A stretch of DNA of 64,000 bases from Tubiluchus corallicola (GCA_030141605.1 JAQGDQ010000063.1:312001-376000), one strand, 5' to 3'. Counted from the first letter of the stretch, positions 12,801 to 22,928 are shown. Notes: a model not told the origin generated them from the sequence alone. Numbers and translations: made by a program.

Positions 12801-15800
12801 TCTATTAGTGTTCACATGTCATGGCACACTGTGGCTTGTCAGGCACACTATGACTTGTCATGGCGCACTGTGGCTTGTCATGGTACACTGTGGCTTGTCA
12901 TGGAACACCATGGCTTGTTAGTGTTCACATGCTACACTGTTGCTTGTCAGGCACACTATGGCTTGTCATGGAACACCATGGCTTGTTAGTGTTCACATGC
13001 TACACTGTTGCTTGTCAGGCACACTCCTGCTTGTGAGGCACACTGTGACTTGTCGTGGCACACTGTGACTTGTCATGGCACACTGTGGCCTGTCATGGAA
13101 CACCATGGTTTGTTAGTGTTCACATGCTACACTGTGGCTTGTCAGGCACATTGTGACTTGTCGTGGAACACCATGGCTTGTCATGGAACGTCATGGCTTG
13201 TTAGTGTCCACATGCTACACTGTGACTTGTCATGGCACACTGTGACTTGCCATGGCACTCTGTGACTTGTCATGCTACACTGTCATATTTTGCCCCAGTT
13301 TTTTGAAATAAAACATTGTTAACCTGTTGCAGGTCTAAAGATAAAGTTGAAACTATTATTGATGAAAACATGATACTTAGCAATGGCTCCGTGCACCTAA
13401 AAAAATTAAATAAAAATTTGCTTGGTCAATACATCTGTACTGCAAACAATATTCTTGGAACAGACACAATCTCTCACACTGTTATCGTTTTATGTAAGTA
13501 CAATAAAATTTATTTTGTAAATTTGTGATGTTTCAGTACTCCTACTCAGCTGTTTTCTATCTTAAACGTAGATCATTTCCACTGCTTTTGACTGTTCTGT
13601 GGTATTTGGTTATTATTGCATTTCAGCTCCGCCAGATGCTCCATCTCTGAAGGTTACGGAGAAGTCTGCAAGATCAATTGGTTTAATCTGGAAAGTTACA
13701 AATGATGGAGGCACTTCTGTAACAGGTAAATTCTATTGCCTAAATGCTGAAGAAGCATGTATTAAACCCTAATTTGTGAAGGCTGTGCTAACATTCATGT
13801 CAAAACTAAACTGTTTTGTTAAATGTAAGTATTACCTGCATGAAAGGATAAAGAAATTTGATTATATATGAACTCATAAAGTGTGGAACTGTGGAATCCT
13901 AAAATCCAAATTAAATTTAAATATGCTCATAATGTTTGCTTTTTATGTTACTGCACGGTGTTGAATATTTTTTTGAATACTGTATGTTTCAGCTATTATG
14001 TCTATTGTACAAATAGCAGTTAGTGTTAAATGATTGTATGTTATGGACAAACTTGCTGTGCTACATTTCATTAAGACTAATGTAAAATATTCCGTGTTTC
14101 TCAGGAGGAATGTTACATTACAAGAAAGAATTTGATGAATGGAGTCAGATGTTAGTGGGTGTATCAGATGAACATATTGTTGTGGATAGTTTACATTGTG
14201 GATGTGCTTATCAATTCTATATGGGTGTGAGCAATGCTATTGGAAAGAGTAATGCTAGTAATTATGTCATGTCAAGAACCACTGGATCAAGTATGGCTGA
14301 GTTTCACTTTTTATTATATCTGCATTTTAACAGTGGCCTACCATTTTCTGTGCTTCTTATTACAGTATTAATTTGTTGCATGTAGATTATATAACAAAGC
14401 AAAATTCAAAGTTTGATATACAAGCACATACTTAAAAGTATTCTTCAATTATTGGATTTTGTCTATTGGTTTTTGATATCACGTTTGATAAGGTGAACTG
14501 AAACAGGTAAAATTGACATTTGTAGCTGTTCTTATTGTCAGTTGGCTAACTGGGGTGGAAACTGTTGTAACTTTCTTAATATCCTGACATTTTAATTTTG
14601 CTATTGTCATGATTGTAACAAATGTGTATAGCTAGGTGAATAGTGGAAGATCTACAGAATGCCTTCTTTTAAAAATTTAACACTTCCACTGGACCATCGA
14701 TAATCACCACTGGCACTACTACTGCCATTTCATCAATAGCAGGCAGCCTTTAGGGTTGCTTTAGTGTAAGTGTATGAGTCGTTTATATAAAATCAAATAT
14801 TATACACATTAATTAATATTTGTTTGTCATTTGCTAGATTCTTGGTCATTTTTCAGTGCCTATATCACCTTTGAGCAAAGACTTCCTGTTGTTGAACACA
14901 ACAGACATAGCTTTGAACTTGTCTGCTTGGAGAGATGGCGGCTGTCCAATCAAGTCATTCGATGTCAATTACAAATTAGAAGGAAGGCAATGGAAGACAG
15001 TAGCAAATAATATTGAGGCTCTAACTGACTTATTTCATATCATGGATTTACAATTTGGTTTTAATTATGTCATCCGAGTAACTGCTCATAACGATGCTGG
15101 GAGTACTAGCGCTACCTATGACTTCTCACTGCTGCCACCTGGAAGTAAGAAAAATTCTCAATGTTTTTCATTGACGTCCAGAAAATTTCAAGCTCATCCG
15201 GAAAATCTGAGATTCTAGTCAAATAAGGCTTTTTAACTAAATTGAAGTTGTGTATTTTATTTTTGCAGATGTGCACATTGACTCTGTTAAAGAACATTCT
15301 GATGAGGATTCGAACATTATTGCACCAGTAGGTGGCAGCATTGTTGTATTAGCTATTATCATTGTCATCGGGGTTCTTTATATCAGAAAGAGAAATGGTC
15401 AACAATATCGAGAATCCTGTAAGCATCCATTAACATAAAATCCTTTCTGGAGCTTTGTAGTTAACAAGCTCTCTGTAGTATCGCTTGTGTGTCACATTTA
15501 CTTTATTGTCCTTCTTGAGGGTGAACATGAAAAATGTACATTAAAAAAGTCATGAGCTAAAACATTAATTGAACGAATAGAAAGACTTAAAATTTTATAT
15601 ACAAATGAACACTCTATTGTGAGAAACAAAACTGAATTGTCAAAACTCAAAAGTACAGTTTATTGAACGACCTCAAATGGACCAAAATGAAATGTTACAA
15701 ATGACAAGTGAAATGTTCAGCTTCAAATGATGAAATTTAACATTCGATTTAGTGCCCCAGTTTCAAGATACTACTGAAGGGCATTTTTAATTTGTGAAGC

Positions 15801-18800
15801 CCTGCAGTACATTTGCACTTGTATTGTTTATGCTTGCATTTAATTTGATTTATGTCTAACATTGTAATATCTGCATTAAGTTTATGACATGCGTATTTTA
15901 TTTTCTAATGATGAGATTAGGTTGTAAGAGTTTATAAACACAATAAAATTTTTGTCCATACTTCAATAACCTGTACTTTTGAGTTTTGACAATTCAGAAA
16001 TTGTTTTCTGAAAACAAAGTTTTGTTTCTTACAAGACAGTGTACATTTGCATATAAAATGTTAAGACTTTCTATTTTTTCAATGAATGTTTTAGCTTAGC
16101 TGAGGCTTTAGCTACTACGAAGTGGCTAGTTTTTTATTTGTAGACATGAATCTTTAATATAATAAACACACTCTCATTTTATTACTTCATTTCTTGCCAG
16201 AAGGTTCTTAATTTGTACAGGTGTAATTGTAGGAACATTTCTAGTGGACTAAAATAACTTTGGATAAGCCACATACCTACACTTCTTTAAAAGTTATCTA
16301 GAGTATGTAGAGTTCCCCGTATATAAATTGCATACTTTCGTCTAGTAATTTATTATTAATAATTCATTTGATAACTTATATTGCGTAAGACCTATACAGT
16401 TATGTACATTCGATGAGTCATATGAGTTTTAATAACTTTGCAGCAAGCAAACATTATGAGAAACATGTTGTGCCTGAGGCTGATCTTATTGGAGAACTAG
16501 ATACAGATACTTCACAGAAATGTGGCAATTCTCTAGTAAGAAAGTCTGCTGTAAACCATTTAGGTGAATATGCATATTGACAATATGATTTGCGGAACCA
16601 GTGATGCTGTTACAGTAACATGCCCTTCTATTACTAACTTCATGGTGAAATGTATATAGTTTTAAACGTTTTATTTAATTTCATTTTGCTTCTACTACAA
16701 TAAGCATTCTACAAAATTTTTATTATGTATCTGGACAACAAATTTAACTTATTTGTTGTGTTACTTGAAATGATATTTTTAGATTTTATGAATCGTAAAC
16801 TGACCGTTAAAATAATCTTTCAGTTATTATTGTACAATTACTGTTGACTTGGTGAGTACTTATTGCTTACCCCATAAATAATTACATGGTAGGCAAATAT
16901 TGTATGGTTTTGCACATGGGTTAATACACGTACACAATTATTTTTTGCAGGTTCTGATTATGATGTCAGCCCGTATGCAACTAGTGATGTGCAACCTTCC
17001 GATCCGAACATTAATCTGAATTTTTATCACAATATGCCACCACCATTGCCGAATCGAGCATACGTGTTAACACCTCATCCTGCTGCGTCCGCACTTAACA
17101 CTGTTCTCACTCAAAGATTAACAGATAATAAATGTAAGCTGTTGCAGAAACATATCAGAATTCAGGGGAATGTGTGATGTCTTTGTTAACTCACTAACCT
17201 TAAACAAATTGAAGAAACATCACTTGTTATAGCTTCTCACCATCAAATCAAAATTAATTTCGTGAGTAAAAATCAGTTGCATTTGGTTAAAGTTTGTGTG
17301 ACAAATATCCCTGCAGTTGCAAATCTTAATAAACTAACATGTTAATCTTTGATGTGCTATTATCTTAAATATCCTAATCAAAGCTGTTGATCTATTCCTA
17401 CTAGCACATTTAGTTGGATCACTAGAAGTTATGTGAAGGCAATTGTGCAATAATTACTAAACAATTTATTGTTTGTTTTATTTATCAGATTTTGCTGGTA
17501 GTGCTGTACTTCTGGATGGCAGGTGCATCGTAGAAACTGGCAAAATCACAGTGAAACATGTTGGTGATAAGCCTGCAATGTCTGATTCTACTAATGATAG
17601 TAATGGAGATAGTGAGTTTAAGCCATGTTAGGTTCATCAATGTACCATGATTACAGGAAATGGTGCAGTGCCATAATTATTTTGGTCTTGTCCACTTAGA
17701 ATAAGCCATTTCACAGTTTTGTTGTGTGCACGCCCAGTTGCTGTAGGTCAAAGGTTAAGTGAATCCCAGCAATGCGTCTTAACTACAACAGTCACTTGAC
17801 ATGTGCAAAGCAAAACCGTGTGACACATCAGTTCAGTAACTTCAGTTGTTTTACACAGACTTTACTTAATTGTGCATTAGTCTGTGCATAGAGTGATTTA
17901 CTAGCAGGATCTTGCTTAAGATCAAGAAAAATGAACTAGGTAATGTTCTAGCTGTTAAAACTGTTACTATTACGATAGCTTGGACTTTGATACATTTAAC
18001 CTTTAACCTTTGACCTCTTCATGATCATCGTCAATCACTGAAACTGTGAAAAGGCTTATTGAACTGAATGAAACTGAAGTAGATCAGATCTAATGTAATC
18101 AGACTAATGTACAAGTATTACAAAGATTCCAGTTCTTCAATGCAGTATTATAAACAATTTCTATTTCTTGATGATTATTTCGTGATTATAATGGCTATTG
18201 GAATTAAATTTACTGGAAAATAACTATAATTTCCAAGTTTGGTTGAGGTGCTAATGGAAATGTTATTATGATCTTACCTTATTGTTGTTTTTGAGGTGCG
18301 ATCTACTGTAACTGCATTTTTTGCAATTTTGTGTGTAGATCAAAAGAGAAGAAGTTTAGTTTCTACCAAGTCATCAAATTACGAAGAGCTTAGACAAGCT
18401 TATGATAATTCCAAATGGATGTTTGTTCCGAAGGAGGAAGAAATCATTAAGCAAGATCAACCGCCCCGCCGTGTACCTGGGTTACCTAATGCTGATACAG
18501 ACTCAGCTGAGAGTACGGATCCTGGGATAGTATCATTTACCCAGGTGCCACCAGTAATTAATGAACATAGAGAAGGATCCTGTGTGAGAGCAGAAGGTAT
18601 TTTTTGCCAAAACGTTTGCCATGTTTTGTGTTACTTTAGTTGTGTTTATTAGTAAATCTTTATTGCAGTTAAGATAACAAGAATCACCAACCAGTTTTAT
18701 ATGCAAACATAAAAACAGAAACATTAAGCACATAAAAGTTAAAATAAGCGCAACTGTTTGAACCAAAATTAGAATTCATGAGCCTACATTAAGGGATTAG

Positions 18801-21320
18801 GTAAACAGTGCAGGCAAAACAAAAGAATCTAGTGACGATAGTGAGATCTGAAATCAGGTAAATGAATGCTAAGGCAAAGACAAATTCATAAGAGAATAAA
18901 AGAAGGAAAAATAGCAAAAAAGATGTAACCGGTGAAGAGATAGAGGTATATCTATCTAATAATAAAATTAGCTTCAGCTCTATTATAGCTTGATATGGGA
19001 AAAAGTTACTAAAACCAGCTGTGTCACAGTAAGATCATGATTAAATTGACAAGTAGAGTAGGTGCTAATTCTAATCAGATTTTTACACAAGTTCAGGGAA
19101 AATGTTCCAATCGTCATCAAAGGAATAGATTTTGTTTGCAAGATGACGTATTAGTTTTACTTTAACTCCTTGGCATGTTATACTGCATTAACATATTTAA
19201 TTGACGACCAAGATTATTATGATGGTTAATTCACTCTAAAAACCTATAATCTGTAAAAGGTTCAGGAAAACATATGCAGCAAAACTGATCCTTTTCATAT
19301 GGATCTGTCCAGTAATAATTGTTGCAAGATCTGATTTTATCTGCTACATCTTTAATTCTGAAATTGGCTTCATTTGCCACTAGGTGATGAAAATGACTTG
19401 TTCAGTTCAATGCTGAATCGATTGAGTGGATTCTTCATTGCCCTATTATTTTAATTCCAGATGCAATACTGCAGATACAAAATCTAAAGACCCATAGCGA
19501 GTCTAGTGACACCATGGCAGACCCCGATCCAGCTCCTTACAGAGAGCGTCACAAGCGTCCTAGACGTCTACGTAGTCAGGGAACTAGTCACACAAGATCT
19601 GTGAGGTGTGTACTCATTAATCATTTGACAACACAACAGTTGTGTATTTGTTTTGCAAAATACCAGATTTAGCCAGCAAACTAAAGGCAGTTGCCATGGA
19701 TAAGATACCATTTTGCATGTCTGGTGACATTTATTTCAGAAGTTTAATTTTTGGGATAAATTAAATGTAGTAGTAGTTGCTCCTCATAATTGTCCAGTGT
19801 AAGGCATCACACTTCGTTCAAACTTTTTTGCAAAATCATTTTTTGATTCATTGTGCCTATGAATCTGATAAGTATACAGTCTCCTACTAGCTTGTGTTTG
19901 CTTTAAAGTCTGAAGTCGTAGTAAAGCTGTAAATTCTGACATGTAGCTATTGCCTTCTGGATCTGCAATGAATTATGCATTTCAGGCTGTTACCTCTGAC
20001 TCTCATTAATGGCGATACTATTTGTTATTGTAAGTGATTAACATGGAAAGCATTAAGATTATTTGATATTTCAATATTTTCAGATTAAATGACACATGTG
20101 ACGGTTACTCTAGTTATGCAGGTTTAACGCCGAGTCCACCAGATGACGCCACTATTATACATTCAGGGGATTATGGTGATGTATTCTCAGAATCAGGAGA
20201 AATGGGAAATAATAGGTATGGCTCTTTGCTTAACTTACTTATTGAACATAGTTACATTAACTTTTTCGTATTCAAAATCACTGTATTGACAGTGTATTCT
20301 TTTTTTCATACTGCTAATCAGAATCCAGAAGCTCAGTGCAGTGGCTACTAAAATTAAATAGTAGGACCAGAATGTAGCTCATTACCAATGATAATCATAT
20401 AAGACGAAACACTGAACTCGCAGTAATGTCTTGACCACATTTAGATATATTTACTTGAACAGAGAGAATTAGGCTGAGACAGTATAGCAAATGAAACTGC
20501 CCAGAAGTTATTTTCTGTGGTCACACATTCATCTACTAACCAAACTCAGTACTGCCTAACTGTGAAATTTAATCATGTTTACTGTACTATTAACTTTGTT
20601 TTGAAGCAGCCTTAGCATATGTTTTTTACATTCCACTACAGTATTAACTAAGCTACGAGAAATGTTTTTTCAACGGCAGTTATCTAATATGAAATAAACT
20701 GAAGGTTGGTAGCTATTTCCTTTTCACCAGTAGCACATGCTAGTGCCATGATTTTGATGTATCGACCTATAATATAGGCATTTTTTGCTGTTCTGCATCA
20801 ACTAGCCCAATACTTTTCACAATTGAGCAATTGTGAAAAAGCAGGTTTTTTTAGAATGTAATGCCTCGTATTTTAATATAAATGCCAAATAACTTTCCTA
20901 GCTGAAATTAACAGCTGCATTCAACGATATCACGAGTTTTATTAGTTTTGGCCACTGTGTACATGAGCTGTGTGGAACAATTGAATAAACGGTTACATTT
21001 CATTTGGACACCCTCCCACTGTATTTTATCAAATTAGGACAACTCGTTGTAATTAACACATTTTGTGAACTATTGTTTTTTTACATTAGTTTAGCACTAT
21101 AATTATCATAAGTGTTGTAAACTGAATAATTTACGTAAGATCGCCATGAAATTTGTGCCGTTTTTGACACGGTTTTGCATTTGTCCAATATCAATTTGTC
21201 ACCTGTCATAAAGTTTACTTTATTTTTTCTAGGAACGATGTGAATTGTGTGGGAAGTGCTAATTTGAAACTGTGTACATCAGTTAGAAGTGCATCTACAC
21301 AGGATTATACGTTTGTTTAG
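332..21320 (+). CDS. DSCAM: DSCAM homologue, 3' portion (27 exons; Ig7 to C-terminus)
   Basis: Homophilic immunoglobulin-superfamily receptor of the DSCAM family, which acts at the neuronal surface in axon guidance and self-avoidance. Exons: 332-434, 714-895, 2099-2218, 2925-3092, 4217-4361, 6630-6778, 7424-7555, 7728-7892, 8260-8330, 8507-8741, 9215-9370, 9966-10121, 10470-10609, 10984-11137, 12495-12609, 13333-13493, 13627-13725, 14105-14290, 14857-15144, 15269-15418, 16444-16563, 16951-17133, 17489-17611, 18339-18596, 19461-19605, 20084-20215, 21233-21320. All introns are GT-AG, phases match throughout, and the sum is 1,373 residues plus stop. Domain order (3 Ig, 4 FN3, 1 Ig, 2 FN3, membrane segment, long tail) is diagnostic: DSCAM places Ig10 between FN3-4 and FN3-5. 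Domains mostly begin and end on phase-1 introns. Ig1-6 and the signal peptide lie upstream. No splice site was experimentally tested; weaker donors are at 435, 9371 and 11138. Confidence 0.93.
896..2098 (+). other. DSCAM intron 896-2098: no convincing content
   Basis: AT-rich intron. Around 1198 there is a cagggtggttcatg string of the kind seen at DNA-transposon termini, followed by ~300 bp of somewhat richer sequence. I could not identify the partner end or a transposase. Confidence 0.3.
2099..3092 (+). CDS. DSCAM: DSCAM Ig domain 8 (two exons)
   Basis: Exons 2099-2218 and 2925-3092. The domain starts EPPHWIQEPVDVSV, has its first Cys in VLVCTVSG and core Trp in TITWKRYNG, and its second Cys in AGKYLCHASNG. 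The two exons split the fold at a phase-1 intron between strands C and C'. It matches the PPHW/PPWW opening that DSCAM Ig8 usually shows. Confidence 0.9.
4217..6778 (+). CDS. DSCAM: DSCAM Ig domain 9 (two exons, 2.3-kb intron)
   Basis: Exons 4217-4361 and 6630-6778. It opens VPAKILTQQK, with Cys in AMECMAHGD, Trp in IKITWLFN, and the closing motif RADTGNYTCIAANKFG. The intron between the halves (4362-6629) is the longest in the visible gene. It holds a BEL/Pao relic on the opposite strand and a G/T-skewed low-complexity tract. Confidence 0.9.
4502..5500 (-). mobile_element. BEL/Pao LTR-retrotransposon relic, antisense in DSCAM intron
   Basis: On the minus strand, 5195-4833 encodes an aspartic-protease-like segment (VFIDPGATTSLI, the D-[ST]-G position reading D-P-G). 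After a frameshift, 4807-4502 encodes the segment that follows it in BEL/Pao polyproteins (LKGMILGHPEIRSG, QVGSDVYHQIM, STAVDSIFGWLLHGP), ending near the linker into reverse transcriptase. The catalytic motif is altered, the frame is broken and no polymerase core is present, so it is inactive. About 300 bp further upstream on the minus strand may be more of the same element. I saw no LTRs. Confidence 0.7.
5850..6180 (+). repeat. G/T-skewed low-complexity tract (TGGTG-type) in DSCAM intron
   Basis: About 330 bp in which the plus strand is almost only G and T, built of irregular TGGTG, TATGGTA and GTGGG words. It begins with a short GTT/ATC microsatellite near 5815-5850. It creates spurious long reading frames on both strands. 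Confidence 0.85.
6890..7062 (+). mobile_element. Gypsy-like LTR remnant with tRNA-Leu primer binding site
   Basis: TGGTGTCAGAAGTGG at 7047-7061 is the exact complement of the CCA-ending 3' terminus of an animal tRNA-Leu (...CCACTTCTGACA plus CCA), the usual primer site of many Ty3/Gypsy elements. It follows, after a few bases, a ~150-bp AT-rich stretch with AATAAA near 6998 that looks like the end of an LTR. I cannot fix the LTR's left end and see no gag-pol or second LTR, so this is a 5' fragment in the DSCAM intron 6779-7423. Confidence 0.6.
7424..7892 (+). CDS. DSCAM: DSCAM fibronectin type III domain 1
   Basis: Exons 7424-7555 and 7728-7892. The motif EPPASPSNVAVTG starts the fold. LSWQKP carries the conserved Trp of strand B, and YIVQYK is strand C. 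The second exon contains LRGFTPSTTYQFRVMAEN, the conserved Leu/Tyr pair of strands E and F, followed by NSLGRSKPS. Both outer boundaries are phase 1. Confidence 0.9.
8260..8741 (+). CDS. DSCAM: DSCAM fibronectin type III domain 2
   Basis: Exons 8260-8330 (APEGKPQNVRVLAIS, ending VEWQ) and 8507-8741 (IPPKDTWNGQLQGYYIGYK, later ISNLKKFSTYSVVVAAFN). The internal intron is phase 0 and comes straight after the strand-B Trp. The PPK-x-x-WNG segment is typical of DSCAM FN3-2. Confidence 0.9.
9215..10121 (+). CDS. DSCAM: DSCAM fibronectin type III domain 3
   Basis: Exons 9215-9370 (VPSGSPRNVSATT, VRWNPV, GSLLGYKVICQK) and 9966-10121 (ISSLQPYSNYSIRVLGYTSAGDG). The donor after 9370 reads gttagt, weaker than most in this gene. 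The 9371-9965 intron contains a possible in-frame cassette exon at 9621-9827, listed separately. Confidence 0.88.
9621..9827 (+). other. possible 207-nt cassette exon inside DSCAM FN3-3
   Basis: A pyrimidine-rich stretch and ATTAG acceptor end at 9620, and a strong donor (CAAG|GTGAGT) follows 9827. The interval is 207 nt, exactly 69 codons. It is open in the single frame that joins the phase-1 end of exon 9370 to the phase-1 start of exon 9966, so inclusion keeps the DSCAM frame. The peptide is basic and Ser/Thr-rich with no recognised domain. Base composition is visibly more GC- and CpG-rich than the surrounding intron. An alternative reading is a 5' exon: an ATG at 9821 (ATG CAA G) would also enter the DSCAM frame at 9966. 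Nothing but sequence supports it; DSCAMs generally have no insert here. Confidence 0.35.
10470..11137 (+). CDS. DSCAM: DSCAM fibronectin type III domain 4
   Basis: Exons 10470-10609 (VPDAPAGIKATPGPG, VSWLPPEPANGVLIRYRLYM) and 10984-11137 (WFFKTKSLHRTGVHHFSIAAWTSVGEG). The internal intron is phase 0. The second half is more divergent than the other FN3 domains, but the closing strand and the GEG loop are recognisable. Confidence 0.87.
12495..13493 (+). CDS. DSCAM: DSCAM Ig domain 10, between FN3-4 and FN3-5
   Basis: Exons 12495-12609 and 13333-13493. It opens VSAKIISFGQKF, with first Cys in DVTLPCACVGIPQP, Trp in IITWTFR, and closing motif LLGQYICTANNILGTD. The K-x-DV-x-LPC and VG-x-P-x-P pattern is the usual DSCAM Ig10 signature. 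A solitary Ig at this position is what separates DSCAM from sidekick and contactin-type proteins. The intron between the halves contains a 20-bp minisatellite ending about 50 bp before the acceptor. Confidence 0.92.
12805..13290 (+). repeat. 20-bp minisatellite with higher-order structure in DSCAM intron
   Basis: About 20 variants of a ~20-bp unit (CACTGTGACTTGTCATGG type). A longer word (TTAGTGTTCACATGCTACAC) recurs at about 12806, 12918, 12986, 13113 and 13201, giving a second level of periodicity. Twenty is not a multiple of three, so the array reads as apparent protein in several frames. It stops about 50 bp before the acceptor of the Ig10 second-half exon. Confidence 0.92.
13627..14290 (+). 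CDS. DSCAM: DSCAM fibronectin type III domain 5
   Basis: Exons 13627-13725 (SPPDAPSLKVTEKS, LIWKVTNDGGTSVTG) and 14105-14290 (HYKKEFDEWSQM, VDSLHCGCAYQFYMGVSN, GKSNAS). The NDGGTSVTGG-x-L turn and the hydrophobic Y-Q-F strand fit the DSCAM FN3-5 position directly after Ig10. Confidence 0.9.
14857..15144 (+). CDS. DSCAM: DSCAM fibronectin type III domain 6 (single exon)
   Basis: The domain lies in one 288-nt exon with phase-1 ends. AWRDGGCPIKSFDVNYK matches the highly conserved W-x-DGGCPI motif of DSCAM FN3-6. The second half has GFNYVIRVTAHNDAGST. It immediately precedes the membrane exon. Confidence 0.92.
15269..15418 (+). CDS. DSCAM: DSCAM transmembrane exon
   Basis: It encodes an acidic juxtamembrane stretch (EHSDEDSN), then about 23 hydrophobic residues from IIAPVGGS through IIIVIGVLYI (residues ~992-1014 of the visible protein), closed by the stop-transfer run RKRN. 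This fixes the extracellular/cytoplasmic boundary. Only one copy of the exon is visible, unlike the two alternative membrane exons of insect Dscam1. Confidence 0.92.
15554..16097. mobile_element. foldback (MITE-like) element with ~115-bp inverted arms
   Basis: The left arm (15554-15667) is matched in inverted orientation by the right arm (15963-16097). The core is perfect over 25 bp (15634-15658 against 15971-15995), and flanking matches run out to GAGCTAAAACATT and AATGTTTTAGCT at the outer ends. The right arm carries a ~20-bp insertion after 15995. The ~295-bp centre has no coding potential. It lies in the intron after the membrane exon. I did not identify a target duplication. Confidence 0.75.
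16444..21320 (+). CDS. DSCAM: DSCAM cytoplasmic tail (7 exons) ending in a PDZ ligand
   Basis: Exons 16444-16563, 16951-17133, 17489-17611, 18339-18596, 19461-19605, 20084-20215, 21233-21320. The second encodes YDVSPYATS, matching the conserved D-x-x-PYAT segment of DSCAM tails, and PPPLPNRAYV, a possible SH3-type proline ligand. The fourth encodes a Lys/Arg and acidic stretch with EEEII and DQPPRR. The fifth is basic (RERHKRPRRLRS). The last ends QDYTFV-stop, whose final T-F-V fits a class I PDZ ligand. DSCAM and sidekick C-termini are known to bind MAGI-type PDZ proteins, so membrane anchoring through such a scaffold is inferred. Several tail exons are multiples of three and phase 1 at both ends (120, 183, 123, 258 nt), so they could be skipped without frame loss. 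Confidence 0.88.
20813..20841. repeat. short perfect hairpin
   Basis: CTTTTCACAATTG, a 2-nt loop, then CAATTGTGAAAAAG, in the last DSCAM intron (20216-21232). No neighbouring feature explains it. Confidence 0.6.
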
Positions 21321-22540
21321 TAGAAAATGGTTGTTAACTTTATTTGATAAATTACCAAATTAAAGTGAACTCTCACTTGTTGTAGTTTTAGCTAATCTCA
21401 ACAGCTTTTCATATCTTGACAATCTCAACTCTGTATGATAAGATAATGGTACAATACATAAACTAACAAAGGTCTTGAAGATGTAAGCTGAGGTTGATAA
21501 TGTTCATCTAGTTTAATTATGTGCTTGTATCTGGCCACAAGCACCTTTGAGTACATTCATGTATTAATCATTTACTAAAACATATATGACAGTTTTTGTA
21601 AGGAAACTTAGATAAAACAAACGTTTCCATAACTTCCTAGAATTAGTGAGAAGGTATGAAACATTTACTTTTGATTACATTCTTGGGTCATATAACTATT
21701 ATACACGTAGCAAAGTTGAAAGATCTTGTAAGATGCAACATTTATTTAATAATTTTAAAAAATCAGTGGTTAAATATTTCAGCAATTGTGATGCTAAAAA
21801 CTTTGCTGTAGATTGTTTCCATTTGTACCAGTTTCGTATAGTTCAGCAATAAGTTTTGCAGATGGAGACACAGCACACAGGCATGGTAATCACAAATTAC
21901 ATATTTGCTGTATTATAAAATTATAACTCTTATGTAAATAAAGTATGCATACGTATATAAAAAACTTCTTAAAGCTTATCTAAATGCTAAGTGTCATTCA
22001 TTGGAATGCGTCTGCAGTGAATGGCTCAATATAATTGCAATAATGCTCATTTTCTTACAAATTAACCCCTAAAGAGGTGTCAGCATAATACAACAGGCAA
22101 CATGTGGAATCTGTTGATGTTTTTCTTGAAGCATTTTAAGTGAGGTTAACTATGAAACATGTTTTGTAGCAAATTTCACACATAACAGACCAGAGTGAAA
22201 AAAATGGTTATTATCATGATTCCAGTGTTAACTGATCACACCAGACTCCTACCAGATTGACAATGCAACTATCTAATCTCAAGCATGCCTATCTGCCACT
22301 GCTGCCCATGATGAGCTGTCTTTCAAATCTAAAGTGATATCTAGAGTCCATTTTATAGTACAGCCAACCTCTTTATATTGCCTACTTTAGGATTGCAAAA
22401 AAAGTTGGATAGAGTTTGGCATTATAACGAGTACATTAATACATGTCTGTGCAAAAATGGACATTTTGTTTTGCCAAACATATAGGCATTATAAGGGGAG
22501 GGGGTTTTATAACAAGGTTTGACTGTATATCTACATACAT
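21321..22540 (+). other. DSCAM 3'UTR and downstream spacer
   Basis: No coding sequence follows the DSCAM stop. A poly(A) signal AATAAA lies at 21937-21942, a plausible transcript end about 620 nt past the stop. The rest is AT-rich spacer running into a LINE fragment. Confidence 0.45.
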
Positions 22541-22549
22541 CAACAGTTG

Positions 22550-22928
22550 ACCCCTTCTCGACTTTTTCGTTGCAAGAGCTTTTTGTCAAGCCAATACTGT
22601 TCGATCTACACAGGCTTCCCATCGAGCAGCATATAAATTTCAAAATAGTACTACTGACTTTTAAAACATTAAATGATTTTAGGACAAAAATACATTTCAG
22701 AACTTATTAATTACTACATGCTAGCTTGCGCTCTCCTTTCAGCAAACGAATACCAGCTATCAGTGCCAGTGGGAAGGTTCATCAAGACTTATGGGGAGAG
22801 AGCCTTCTCTGTATGTGCGCCACATTTGTGGAACAGATTACCCTGTCATTTACGAGACAAAATCAAACGACTGTATTAAGCGAAGGTCAAAGACATACTT
22901 GTTTAGAATTTCGTACACACTGCTGTAA
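22550..22928 (+). mobile_element. CR1/L2-type LINE, degenerate 3' coding tail
   Basis: Three successive frames give the end of a CR1/L2-like ORF2: LHRLPIEQHINFKIVLLTFK (22519 frame), then TYGERAFSVCAPHLWNRLP (22673 frame), then RRSKTYLFR ending with a TAA at 22926. This order is the well-known C-terminal signature of these elements. Two frameshifts and the absence of the polymerase core show a 5'-truncated dead copy. Confidence 0.85.

Noticed and set aside
12762-13265. Two 75-85-codon plus-strand reading frames with Cys/His-rich repeats
   Set aside because: They lie inside the 20-bp minisatellite. The repeated peptides come from the DNA repeat and the frame rotates because 20 is not a multiple of three.
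12805-13290. Possible CRISPR-like array
   Set aside because: Units are head-to-tail 20-mers without unique spacers, in an animal intron; it is a minisatellite.
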